Source: Hirudo medicinalis
Taxonomy: Eukaryota > Annelida > Clitellata > Hirudinida > Hirudinidae
Length of the DNA stretch: 13,015 nt
Direction of reading: 5' to 3'
NCBI GenBank assembly: GCA_011800805.1
Contig: MPNW01000343.1
Span: 104,520-117,534, forward strand
The notes beneath the pieces were generated by a model, which was given only the letters and a program-made list of their open reading frames with translations, made no database searches and had not been told where the DNA came from. Position numbers and translations under genes: made by a program. Of this stretch, positions 1-7,899 are shown in pieces. The first letter of the stretch is position 1. Each line of letters opens with the position of its first letter.

Positions 1-134
<134 letters not shown>

Positions 135-179
135 TTTTTTATAGGTATACCTATATGAATTTTTGGTTGAACTTGGTTT

Positions 180-185
180 AATAAA
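180..185 (+). promoter_or_regulatory. poly(A) signal of the ubiquitin gene
   Basis: A canonical AATAAA lies 46 bases after the ubiquitin stop codon in an AT-rich 3' flank. Position and sequence fit a polyadenylation signal. The flank is so AT-rich that chance occurrence is possible. Confidence 0.5.
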
Positions 186-965
186 AATTTAATACCAATG
201 GAATTTGAAAATTAGAAGTATCAAAAAATGTCTTTTGTTTCGAACTGATTATCGATTAGTTGTGAGTTACCATAGAAAGTCAACGTGGAGGAACGGTAGA
301 TCGATATTATTTATATTACATATCAAATAGCGTTCATATTCGTTAATTCTTATAAAGCGGTATAAGGTTTACGCTATTCTAGTCGTGCCCTCAAATAGAT
401 CACGAATTGGACTATAAAAGTAGGATATTAACTTTTACGCATTTAGTCCAGAAAATAATCCATAAATTGGATAGGGTAGTACATCAAGTAGAGAAACTTG
501 TTACAATCTTTTCGAAAGGCTTGATATTTATTAACCTAGTCCACACCAGTAAGCTCCAAAGGGAAGCTGTTCTACATGAATGATTGGGTGGTTATAGGGC
601 CGTCACATCCAATCACATCATCCGTCACATCCAATACGGATACAAAATATCTATTTTAACATCTATATCGTATCAATTTTTTTTTATACAGAAACAGAAT
701 GAATTATGGAAAAACATAATTTGATTAGAAAATAATTTTTAATGATAAAAATTCCTGTTAATACATAATCCTTTTTTTTATCTAAATTATGCATTAAAAA
801 TTGTATCAAAGATGTTTTAGAATGTTATAACTTAAATAATAAATTAATTATACATAATAAAATAATAAATTTTTCGTAACATATTAAATATCTTTTGAAG
901 AACGGACTTAAACTTAAAAATCCATGTCAACTAAACGAAAATAATTCAAGACTATTACCAATACT
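186..965. other. AT-rich spacer between ubiquitin and the TBP-like array
   Basis: I see no coding frame, RNA gene or transposon in these roughly 780 bases. The sequence is AT-rich with many short A and T runs, especially after 660. The only clear structure is a 13-base direct repeat at 601-613 and 623-635. The right end should contain the promoter of the first TBP-like gene, but I could not place a TATA box with confidence in such AT-rich sequence. Confidence 0.6.
601..635. repeat. 13-base direct repeat, 22-base period
   Basis: CGTCACATCCAAT occurs at 601-613 and again exactly at 623-635, with a related CACATC-type stretch between. It stands out because its base composition is less AT-rich than the flanks. 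No function is apparent. Confidence 0.5.
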
Positions 966-989
966 CAACATAAAATCATTTGAAGAAAC

Positions 990-1781
990 ATGAGTTCATC
1001 ATCGCATGAAGGATCTGCAGGAGCAACGTCGCCTTCCATCTTTTCAGAATCTAATGTCCCGTCGGAATCGTCATCATCCGACACTTCCAACATCCAAGTT
1101 CCTGCAAACGCACTTTTTGGTTCCAACAACCACATGACTCCCATTTCCCATCTGCTCACATCTTATAACATCCCTCTCGAGTTCGTTCATTCTACGACTT
1201 TCACGAACAACTCTTCGGATGAGATATTTACTGAAGGTTCGAAGATAGTTCCTATAGTGACAAACGTCGTTTGCACGGCGAACGTCGGCTGTGATCTCGA
1301 TCTTGACAAGATAGCCAAATGGGCTAGAAATGCAGAATTTAACAAAAAACAATTTTTGTCAGTGGTGATGAAAATCAGAGAACCTAAAGCAACGGCGCTC
1401 ATTCATAGTAACGGTGAGTTAGTTTGCCTGGGCACCAGAAGTGAGAACATGGCGATTATAGCCACGAGGAAGTTCGCCAGAATAATACAACAGTTGGGAT
1501 TCCAAGCAAGATTTCTAAATTTCAAGATTCGTAATATGGTGGGGACCTGTGGAGTCAACTTCTCAATACGCATCGGAGCACTAGCTCAAACTCATCCTCA
1601 ATTTTGCAGTTATGAGCCTGAGACCTTCTCTGGCCTCAAATATAAATTGGTTAAACCGGAAGTTCTAGTGACGATTTTTGTGACAGGAAAAATTATCATA
1701 ACAGGTGCTAAATCAAGGGAGGAATTAAGAGAAGCATTCGACGCAATATATCCCATGTTGTTAGCTTTCGGCGAAAGATGA
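990..1781 (+). CDS. TBP-like: TATA-box-binding protein (TBP) family paralogue, copy A
   Basis: The 263-residue frame is single-exon. Residues 1-82 are a Ser/Thr-rich N-terminal arm. Residues 83-263 are a full TBP saddle core with two imperfect repeats: IVPIVTNVV, ARNAEFN, KIREPKATALI, RKFARIIQQLGF, NMVGTC, SYEPETFSGL, TGAKSREEL and AIYPMLL. TBP nucleates the pre-initiation complex by bending TATA DNA in the minor groove. Of the four intercalating phenylalanines, F122, F213 and F230 are kept, but the N-terminal stirrup Phe before the SNG turn is His139. A Thr in the same half is Leu147. The minor-groove Asn residues (N92, N182) are present. The core is closer to TBP than to TRF2/TLF. The start is chosen because upstream sequence conserved with copies B and C ends at this ATG. 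It could be a germline or tissue-specific TBP variant, or an intronless retro-derived duplicate; the intact frame argues that it is functional. Confidence 0.9.
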   Translation: MSSSSHEGSAGATSPSIFSESNVPSESSSSDTSNIQVPANALFGSNNHMTPISHLLTSYNIPLEFVHSTTFTNNSSDEIFTEGSKIVPIVTNVVCTANVGCDLDLDKIAKWARNAEFNKKQFLSVVMKIREPKATALIHSNGELVCLGTRSENMAIIATRKFARIIQQLGFQARFLNFKIRNMVGTCGVNFSIRIGALAQTHPQFCSYEPETFSGLKYKLVKPEVLVTIFVTGKIIITGAKSREELREAFDAIYPMLLAFGER

Positions 1782-2726
1782 ACATCACTTGTTTTCAAGT
1801 CACAAATCACTTATACCTACAACATGTGACGACATATTTGAGATTTGGAGTGGAAACTTTCAGGAAACTTTTTTTTTTATTTCTGTTTTAATTTTTGCCT
1901 TTTTTTCAACTTGTTCACTTATTCTTTGTATGAGGTCAGCATTTTGTTCTTGATTCGATCAGATTTATAGATTTTTTAAAGATTCTCCATTCTTCGCGGC
2001 ATCTTTTGCGTCTGTTTCTGTGATGTTTATTCTAACTCATTGATTAACCAAAGATTCTGACTTATGTATAGTGCTTGTAAAAATCTAAGTACGGCAAGAG
2101 CATCCCTAATTATCTTTTCAATCTTTCTAGAAGAATAAATGGCCAGAACAGAAAATATCTTTTTTTCTTCAACTCAAGGTTACAATATGGCTCATTCAGA
2201 GATGCTTTCCTATGAGTTTACTAATTGTTATATATGATAATTAATGATTATAATTAACTAGGATAATATTAATATTAGAAAATATGATCCCTCGAAGCCT
2301 TGGAATAAATTAAAGAAAGTTTTAAACTTCATTTAGTCAATCTAAGGGGAGTTTTTCATAGTTGTAAAAATATGTAAGATGCAAGTGACAGACTGCCATC
2401 AAGTGACAAAATCTTGTTTGTAAATGAGTTTTAATCACAATATTTATTTCATTTATTTAGAATAAAAACTAAATAAAATTACTAATACATTTTAAAATGT
2501 AATACATCGACATTTAGCAAAGCATTTTAGAATTATAATAAATAAATAAAAATCAATAACAAAAATGTTATTGCATTAAATACAATAAGAACGGACATGT
2601 TTTAAAAATAATTATAGATATAATTTAAATAAATAATTATTTTTTTAAATAATAATTTTTAAAAGTAATAGTTTTTAAAAATGTAAAAATGTAACCAGCT
2701 AAGCGAAAATATTTCGAGGCGCTTTC
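1782..2726. other. 3' flank and AT-rich spacer after TBP copy A
   Basis: No gene is recognised. An AATAAA at 2134-2139 is a candidate poly(A) signal, about 350 bases after the copy A stop. The block 2138-2220 matches 3121-3211 downstream of copy B, and loosely similar AT-rich sequence follows both (a GATAATATTAAT stretch and a GAAAGTTTTAAA stretch). From about 2420 the sequence is very AT-rich, with AAATAAATAAAA-type runs and no other structure. Confidence 0.55.
2138..2220. repeat. 3' flank block shared by TBP units A and B (unit A)
   Basis: Alignable by eye to 3121-3211. Shared words in order are ATGGCCAG, a T-run followed by CTTCA, TTACAATATG, TCATTC and CCTATG. It shows that the duplicated unit extended well past the coding region. 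Confidence 0.65.
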
Positions 2727-2750
2727 CAACATAAAATCATTTGAAGAAGC

Positions 2751-2894
2751 ATGAGTTCATCACCGCGGGAAGAGCCTGAAGGATCTGCAGGAGCAACGTC
2801 GCCTTTCAGCACTTCCAACAACCGAGCTCCAAGAAACCATCGTTGTGGTTCCAACACCCATATGACTGAAGTCTCCCCAGCTTCTTTTGCGTGA
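2751..2894 (+). pseudogene. TBP-like copy B, N-terminal remnant only
   Basis: The frame opens with the conserved upstream block and ATGAGTTCATCA, then encodes 47 residues before TGA. The protein starts MSSSPREEPEGSAGATSP and continues through a GSNTHMTEVS stretch. These correspond to the Ser-rich arm of copies A and C (GSAGATSP; GSNNHMTPIS), with an internal loss of the SESNVPSESSSS part. The whole TBP saddle is absent, and no TBP core is found before copy C. The sequence reads into GCGTGAGTTTC, a good splice-donor match, so a truncated first exon is formally possible. With no core exon available before the next copy, a partly deleted duplicate is the simpler reading. Confidence 0.75.
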
Positions 2895-2993
2895 GTTTCT
2901 CATCTTCCACTTAAGTTCAGCCTTCTATTCCTTGTAAACACATAAGTTCATTAATTTAATTGCAATTAACTTTGCGGTGTATTTAAGCTAACT

Positions 2994-3060
2994 GGGCGTC
3001 GGTAGACGAGTGGTTTCGCTTTGGGTCACTCCGTTGGGACTTCAAATCCTAGCTGATCGC
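2994..3060 (+). tRNA. tRNA-derived degenerate sequence (pseudo-tRNA or SINE head)
   Basis: TAGACGAGTGG at 3003-3013 resembles a class II (Ser/Leu-type) tRNA A box. ACTTCAAATCC, about 38 bases further on, resembles the B box (GGTTCGANTCC, 8 of 11). Acceptor-stem pairing is poor and I cannot draw a proper anticodon arm, so a functional tRNA is unlikely. A decayed tRNA or the head of a tRNA-derived SINE is more plausible. It lies between TBP-like copy B and its 3' flank block and has no obvious counterpart after copy A. Confidence 0.3.
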
Positions 3061-3120
3061 AAGAAATAAAATTAGCGTAAGCACATTCATAATTAGCATT
3101 GCATTATATATAGGCATACA

Positions 3121-3211
3121 AATGGCCAGGCCACCGAAACGTTTTTTCTTCAGCTCAGGATTACAATATGATTCATTCTAAGAGGCACATTAAACATTAC
3201 CTATGGATTTA
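3121..3211. repeat. 3' flank block shared by TBP units A and B (unit B)
   Basis: Counterpart of 2138-2220, with the same ordered words. It lies only about 370 bases after the copy B start codon, against about 1150 in unit A, which locates the deletion that removed the TBP core from copy B. The rest, to 3535, is AT-rich spacer without recognised features. Confidence 0.65.
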
Positions 3212-3559
3212 TCGGTTTTATTATTTTGGATGAATATTTATTGTCATCTTATGATAATATTAATTATTAATACTATTGAAACCTTTACAAAAAAAGGAAA
3301 GTTTTAAAGTAATTTGAAAGTTTAACGTGAACTTCGGCACTTTTCTAAAGTGTAGGACTTATTAAATTTTACTTTGATTTGGTTATGTTTTAAAAAGCAT
3401 TACTAAAATTAAGTGGTTTTCCTAATTTATAACATGTTCTTGCATTCGGTATATTCTGTTCTATCAAACAACAATTTAGATGCAAGAAAAAAGCAACCTA
3501 CTGAACAAAATTATTTCGATTCACTTTCCAATACTCACTATAATTTCATTTGAAGAAAC

Positions 3560-4342
3560 ATGAGTTCATCATCGCGTGAAGGATTCGCAAGAGCAACATC
3601 GTCTTCAGAATCTAATGTCCCGTCGGAATCGTCATCATCCATCACTTCCAACATCCAAGTTCCTGCAAACGCACTTTTTGGTTCCAATATTCACATGACT
3701 CCCATCTCCCATCTGCTCACATCTTATAACATCCCTCTCGAGTTCGTTCATTCTACGACTTTCACGAACAACTCTTCGGATGAGATATTTACTGAAGGTT
3801 TGAAGATAGTTCCTACAGTGACAAACGTCGTTTGCACGGCGAACGTCGGTTGTGATCTCGATCTTGACAAGATAGCCAAATGGGCTAGAAATGCAGAATT
3901 TAACAAGAAACACTTCTTATCAGTGGTGATGAAAATCAGAGAACCTAAAGCAACGGCACTTATACACAGCAATGGCAAGATAGTTTGCCTGGGCACCAGA
4001 AGTGCCAACATGGCGATAATAGCCACGAGGAAGTTCGCCAGAATAATACAACAGTTGGGATTCAAGGCAAGATTTCTAAATTTCGAGATCCACAATATGG
4101 TTGGGAGTTGCAAAGTCAACTTCCCGATACGGATTGAGGCGCTTGCCCAGGCTCATCCCCAGCTTTCCAGCTATGACCCCGAAGTCTTTTCTGGCCTCGT
4201 ATATAAAATGGTCAGTCCCCAAGTAAATTTCCTAATCTTTGCTTCTGGAAAGATCAGTCTGGCTGGTACCAAGTCGAAAGAAGAGCTGGACGAAGCTTTC
4301 GATGCTCTATATCCTATATTGCTGGGCTTTAGAGATTTATAA
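3560..4342 (+). CDS. TBP-like: TATA-box-binding protein (TBP) family paralogue, copy C
   Basis: The single-exon frame encodes 260 residues with the same layout as copy A: a Ser-rich arm (1-80) and a TBP saddle core (about 81-260). Core landmarks are IVPTVTNVV, ARNAEFN, KIREPKATALI, RKFARIIQQLGF, NMVGSCKVNFPIRIEAL, SYDPEVFSGL and ALYPILLGF. Intercalating Phe residues F119, F210 and F227 are kept; the fourth is His136, the same change as in copy A. The C-terminal repeat also has Ala235 where TBP usually has Thr (SLAGTK instead of LTGAK). The linker between arm and core (TPISHLLTSYNIPLEFVHST) is the same in both paralogues, yet is not part of the usual TBP family alignment. The first two thirds are nearly identical to copy A and the last third is clearly more diverged. 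DNA specificity may differ from canonical TBP; this is inference. Confidence 0.9.
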   Translation: MSSSSREGFARATSSSESNVPSESSSSITSNIQVPANALFGSNIHMTPISHLLTSYNIPLEFVHSTTFTNNSSDEIFTEGLKIVPTVTNVVCTANVGCDLDLDKIAKWARNAEFNKKHFLSVVMKIREPKATALIHSNGKIVCLGTRSANMAIIATRKFARIIQQLGFKARFLNFEIHNMVGSCKVNFPIRIEALAQAHPQLSSYDPEVFSGLVYKMVSPQVNFLIFASGKISLAGTKSKEELDEAFDALYPILLGFRDL

Positions 4343-4596
4343 AATACTCACAGCACACTTGAAAAATTGAATTTGGTCGATAAACCTCTAGCAAAGTTGC
4401 TCTTGTTTTGTTTAGTCGCAGCTATTAATTCACCATTTCTTATTAACTTGGAGGTTGCAATGACTAGCGAGAAGTCGGCAGGCAACACTTAGTATTCCAT
4501 ACATTCGTGAAGTACTTCAGAAATTTCGGAAAAGCAAAGAACAAACTTTAAAACCCGGGGCGGCCCCCTTGACACTTGCCCCCCTTTTCGGCGACC
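4343..4596. promoter_or_regulatory. spacer with GC-rich patch, possible promoter
   Basis: Most of this stretch is plain spacer. At about 4550-4595 the composition switches abruptly to C- and G-rich (CCCGGGGCGGCCCCC and a C6 run) immediately before an ATG that opens a short splice-ended frame. Such a patch is a plausible 5' UTR or promoter in an otherwise AT-rich region, but no core element is recognisable. Confidence 0.3.
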
Positions 4597-4659
4597 ATGT
4601 ATAGGCTCATAATGCCTAGCGTTCTCAGAACATTTTGCACTGCCACCTTGCTACGTAAA
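4597..4659 (+). CDS. possible first exon, mitochondrial-presequence-like peptide
   Basis: An ATG in a good context (GCGACCATG) opens 21 codons encoding MYRLIMPSVLRTFCTATLLRK. The frame stops exactly at a strong splice donor (GTAAGTAAA) in phase 0. The peptide has four Arg/Lys, no acidic residue and an amphipathic Leu/Ile/Thr pattern, as mitochondrial presequences do. No following exon is identified, and the 3' end of the arginyl-tRNA synthetase gene lies only 200 bases downstream on the other strand. It may be the start of a gene running antisense through that locus, a displaced exon, or chance. Confidence 0.3.
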
Positions 4660-4859
4660 GTAAGTAAAAATTTCTCTGACACATGGTGCAATGAGTGAAC
4701 TCTAATGGGTGAGCTGCACATCTTCAATTACCCACCTACTAAAACAGGTTTCTACTTTTATCATTCTACTTCAAATATCAATTTCACAGAAAACGTTTGT
4801 GTCAAAAAGTATGAAAAAAAAAAACATTGAAACACAATTGCCATTGAAAGTTATAAACT

Positions 4860-7290
4860 TCATATCCTCTCCAAAGGCTCAATGCCTACAACCTTCAATC
4901 CATTCCTGAGTACTTGCCTGGCAGATTTAAACATGATTGTTCTGGCCTGGAAAACAAAATAAATAGTATATTTAGTTGTCAAGTATTTTCTGCCAATTCG
5001 GCCAAAATAATGCTTGATAATATAATTCAACATGCCCTCCACCCATTCACAATACCTCATTAAACCATTACTAATTGTTCCAGGTATACAATCTGTCCAT
5101 TCAACTAATTCCAAAAATACTACGAGGTTTAGATCTGAAATCATGAGTGGTTCTTACACTTGCAACATCTCTTGGCTGATTCTTCACCTGCAACTCCCTG
5201 TGAGCTATATTGACCAATCTCCTGCAAAATTAGAGAATGTGTTCCATGAATTTTATGTGAACATCTATTGCTTAAAGGACTTCTTTCTGGCATCAATGAA
5301 AACTTAAGAAAAATGATGACATCAGTTTTTGCTTATACAAATAAATAATTCCTTGGGTGTCTATAAATTGAGTAATTAATTAACTTTTTATATTATTAAT
5401 TAATTATAATTAATTTAATCCATTTAATTAGTCAATTTAACTAGTCACTAATTAATTAGATAGACACCACTTAAAATATGTTACAAGAAAGCACAGAGAC
5501 TCACCCCAATGTGAAGAGATACCGCATGAGATGAAAGGCTTGGTATTCCATGTAAGATTTGACAAGGACTTCATCAAATCTGCATCATAAAGCACTTGTA
5601 ACTACAAATTACTCAACAACATCAACATTCACAAATCTTCTTTAAATCATGCACACCGGTGTTTAGTGTTTTGAATAAAGAAGAGAATAGTAACAATAAC
5701 AACGTTTAATTATAATAATAATAACAACCTTTAAAAAACAAAAGACATAGTTGGCTATATTTATTGGAATATATTACATAGCTGGAATATTTACTTGGCA
5801 AGGTGGAGAGCCAGTTGAACTGCAGAGTCTTCAGAAAGCACTTTGAAGTCGATCGAAGAGTTTGAAGGAATGTCGTCGGAATTGCGAAGCAAACTGGCAA
5901 AGATTAAATCAAAATTTTCAAAAAAGTACAAAATGTGATGAGCAAGGCAAAATGAGCTGTTAGTGTTGGGTCAAATTCCATTGTTAACGATGTAGGATGC
6001 TGCATGTATTTTGCAAAAGTGATACATCGGAACCATTAGCGGCAATGACTGAATCACGTTAAACTGTTTTGAAGACATGAATTCAGTGCTATAATTACCA
6101 AATCACCTGCACAGTCTGGCATGGGTGTACTGAAGAAATACACCTGTGTCGCCATCAAAGTTGAGAACCTCGTTCCAATTGAAGGCATAGTTGGAAAGTC
6201 TTGATCTCTTCAAGTCCTGCACCACAATGCCACAAACAGCAAGTTTTTCTGCCACCAAGTCCAAATCTTCTCCATGAACTTTTGTTGCTGTTGGACGACA
6301 AATCCATAAATTATTTATTTAATCAAATAAGCCACCATTTGTGCATGAGAATTATTCAATAGCAATAATTAATCACAAAATAAGTCAGTAGCAGATTGTT
6401 AAACTTAATGGATAAAAGTAAACCAAACTAATTTAAACGTAGACCGACTCCTCACCAAAATTGAGTACGTCTACTAAGACCATCATCATAATCACTGTAA
6501 ATGTAGAATCCATTCATGACCCCCTCACTCACTGTGTTTCCCCAGCATTCTCTCCCTCATGAGTGACCTGGCCTCGTCCAAAACATCCCTCAGAAGCACC
6601 ACTTCTCCCTTCCTTGTGCGCATCTTTTCAACCCTTCCAAACCTCAGGTGCAGGATCCATCTCCCCTGCATTCAGGCCTCAATTTTCGAAGGATCCTCTC
6701 CAGGTGTTGGAAGTGAAGATACTGACCACCTTCCACCTTTTAAGATCATCAACAATGACAGCTCATTAATTTGTGCAATACTAAAACATGCAATTTTCTT
6801 GAAAGAAATAATGATTGACATATTTGTTTGACGATCAATCAACATGCTGGAGACAGCCATTATGACAAACATAACAAGAACAAATGTAATAATATCGACT
6901 ACAAGAATCTGGTTAATGACAGTCTTACCACATAGATTAGCTTATCAGCATTATGTTCTGTGTATCTCTGTAGAGCTGCAGCAACATCCCTATTTCAGCA
7001 AATAAAGAAAATCAACTTATCAACATATCAACATTTTCATCACAAGGAAGTTAATTTCATTCACATCGAGGAACCCAATAAATAAAAATATAAATTGCAA
7101 AATATTCATTCAATCACTAGGCTAATAATCAAGTGAGGTATGCAATCTCAGCAGCAGAAACAAATCGATCGACCATCATTATCATCATCACCTGGTGAGG
7201 TACAAGGTTGATCCATCACTCTTGAGAAGGTTTGCTAACATGGGATATTTGTCTCCTTCTTCTGTTACATCCATGTATTGAACTCCTGTC
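4860..7290 (-). CDS. RARS2: mitochondrial-type arginyl-tRNA synthetase, C-terminal eight exons (5' partial)
   Basis: Exons on the minus strand, in coding order: 7290-7192, 6989-6929, 6736-6533, 6287-6107, 5893-5795, 5579-5505, 5221-5158 and 4946-4860 (stop TGA at 4862-4860). Every intron is GT-AG, and codon phases join at all junctions. Recognisable parts are KSDGSTLYLTR then DVAAALQRY, LIYV then VEGGQYLHFQHL, the KMSKS-equivalent loop KMRTRKGEV, DVLDEARSLM, DTGVFLQYTHARL, FDEVLVKSYMEY, and the C-terminal NGLKVVGIEPLERI. The enzyme charges tRNA-Arg; this class I form is the mitochondrial (RARS2/yeast-like) type rather than cytosolic, as the DTGVFLQYTHARL motif shows. Only about 290 residues are present, roughly the C-terminal half of a protein of near 580. 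The HIGH motif and N-terminal domain are outside the window or lost. Exon 6736-6533 has a net one-base frame break between 6690 and 6646. Confidence 0.93.
5355..5468. mobile_element. possible MITE in a synthetase intron
   Basis: A roughly 114-base AT-rich block in the intron 5222-5504 is bounded by GGTGTCTA (5356-5363) and its reverse complement TAGACACC (5461-5468). The inverted similarity continues loosely inward as ATTAATTA-rich sequence. Size, termini and intronic position suit a short inverted-repeat element. The terminal repeat is only 8 bases and no convincing target duplication is visible. Confidence 0.4.
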
Positions 7291-7291
7291 C

Positions 7292-7327
7292 TAATAATAA
7301 TAATAATAAAATAATAATAATAATAAT
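7292..7327. repeat. (TAA)n microsatellite abutting a splice acceptor
   Basis: About twelve TAA units with one interruption. On the minus strand they read as (TTA)n and end in the TTAG that forms the acceptor of synthetase exon 7290-7192, so the acceptor has no ordinary pyrimidine tract. The other side leads straight into the MULE-type remnant. Confidence 0.85.
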
Positions 7328-7342
7328 GAATTATTATAAATA

Positions 7343-7866
7343 TGGATAGAGCTCAAGGATTTACTGAAAACCATCAAAGAAGCTGGTAAGCCATTTAATT
7401 TATAATTTTATAAATAAATTGAAGAGCTTCAGCACTTCAATGAGTTGAACAAAGTTTCGATAAAAAAGTTGGATGAGAATAAACAAGAAACCAAACAATG
7501 GTCCATTATTATTGGATCATTCTTACAGGCTCCCAAAATGAGGGCTTCATTAGATGAACAGGTGAGGCAAGAAATGAAAGATTTGGTGTCAGAAAACGTA
7601 ACATCATTGGAGCTACATCTCTACCAATAAGAAACTTTGTTAAGAGTTTGTTTGTAGGTGGAGAACTCCCTGACTACAATGACAGGAGATACTATCCTTC
7701 TCAATATGATATAAAACGTAATATACAACTCAAGTTGCATTTATGTTTTTGTCAATCTAATTAATATAAATGATAGGATGAAAAAAGCTTCAGCAGGTCT
7801 TGAACTTATTTGCAAGAAACTTTCAGAGGCTAGAAGGGAGGGTGATAGAAGCTTTTTTAGGAAACC
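7343..7866 (+). pseudogene. MULE transposase, N-terminal region
   Basis: The frame begins in a Leu/Lys-rich helical stretch (IELKDLLKTIKEA), crosses a putative 39-base intron (7386-7424) and continues through ELQHFNELNKVS to a stop at 7628-7630. A one-base shift after HLYQ leads into NFVKSLFVGGELPDYND and RRYYPSQYDIKRNI. The latter matches the family's arginine-rich RRFYP..DI motif ahead of the catalytic core. The stretch ends with ICKKLSEARREGDRSFFRKP, corresponding to the FFRP segment just before the core, and is cut there by the LINE. Family assignment rests on this motif order. Confidence 0.65.
7386..7424 (+). other. putative 39-base intron in the MULE transposase
   Basis: Donor GTAAGC, acceptor TTGAAG, AT-rich interior. 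Splicing joins TIKEA to ELQHFNELNK in frame and removes an in-frame stop. It is short for an animal intron, so this is the least certain of the three. Confidence 0.45.
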
Positions 7867-7899
7867 AGTTAATAATAATAATAGTTCATTTTTATGGCT

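Larger units (their letters stand above)
966..4342 (+). repeat. three-copy tandem array of a TBP-like gene unit
   Basis: Three start codons (990, 2751, 3560) are each preceded by the same roughly 24-base block containing CATTTGAAGAA just before ATGAGTTCATC (966, 2727 and 3536 onward). Copies A and C encode full TBP-like proteins. Copy B retains only an N-terminal stretch. Blocks at 2138-2220 and 3121-3211, which share ATGGCCAG, TTTTTTCTTCA and TTACAATATG, mark matching 3' flanks after copies A and B. The distance from ATG to this flank is about 1150 bases in A and about 370 in B, which implies a deletion of about 780 bases in B. Start-to-start spacing is 1761 bases (A to B) and 809 (B to C). 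Confidence 0.85.

Noticed and set aside
990..1781. TBP copy A as archaeal TBP or as TRF2/TLF
   Set aside because: Polyubiquitin and spliced genes exclude archaea. Three of four intercalating Phe and the TBP motifs are kept, unlike TRF2, which lacks most of them.
3635..4119. Minus-strand frames of 92 and 123 codons over TBP copy C, and similar ones over copy A (1074-1402)
   Set aside because: They are mirror frames of the TBP-like coding sequence, recur because the copies are duplicates, and show no domain.
4709..4909. Plus-strand 66-codon frame
   Set aside because: It has low-complexity content (Lys, Ser and Ile runs) and overlaps the terminal synthetase exon on the other strand; no family or splice context.
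4947..5144. Extension of the last synthetase exon upstream to an ATG at 5144
   Set aside because: The extension is intron read-through. A clear TTTTCCAG acceptor at 4947 and homology starting at ARTIMFKSARQVL show that the exon begins at 4946.
6559..6872. Plus-strand frames of 90 and 68 codons and a minus frame at 6672-6872
   Set aside because: They are shadows of the synthetase exon 6736-6533 in the wrong strand or frame.
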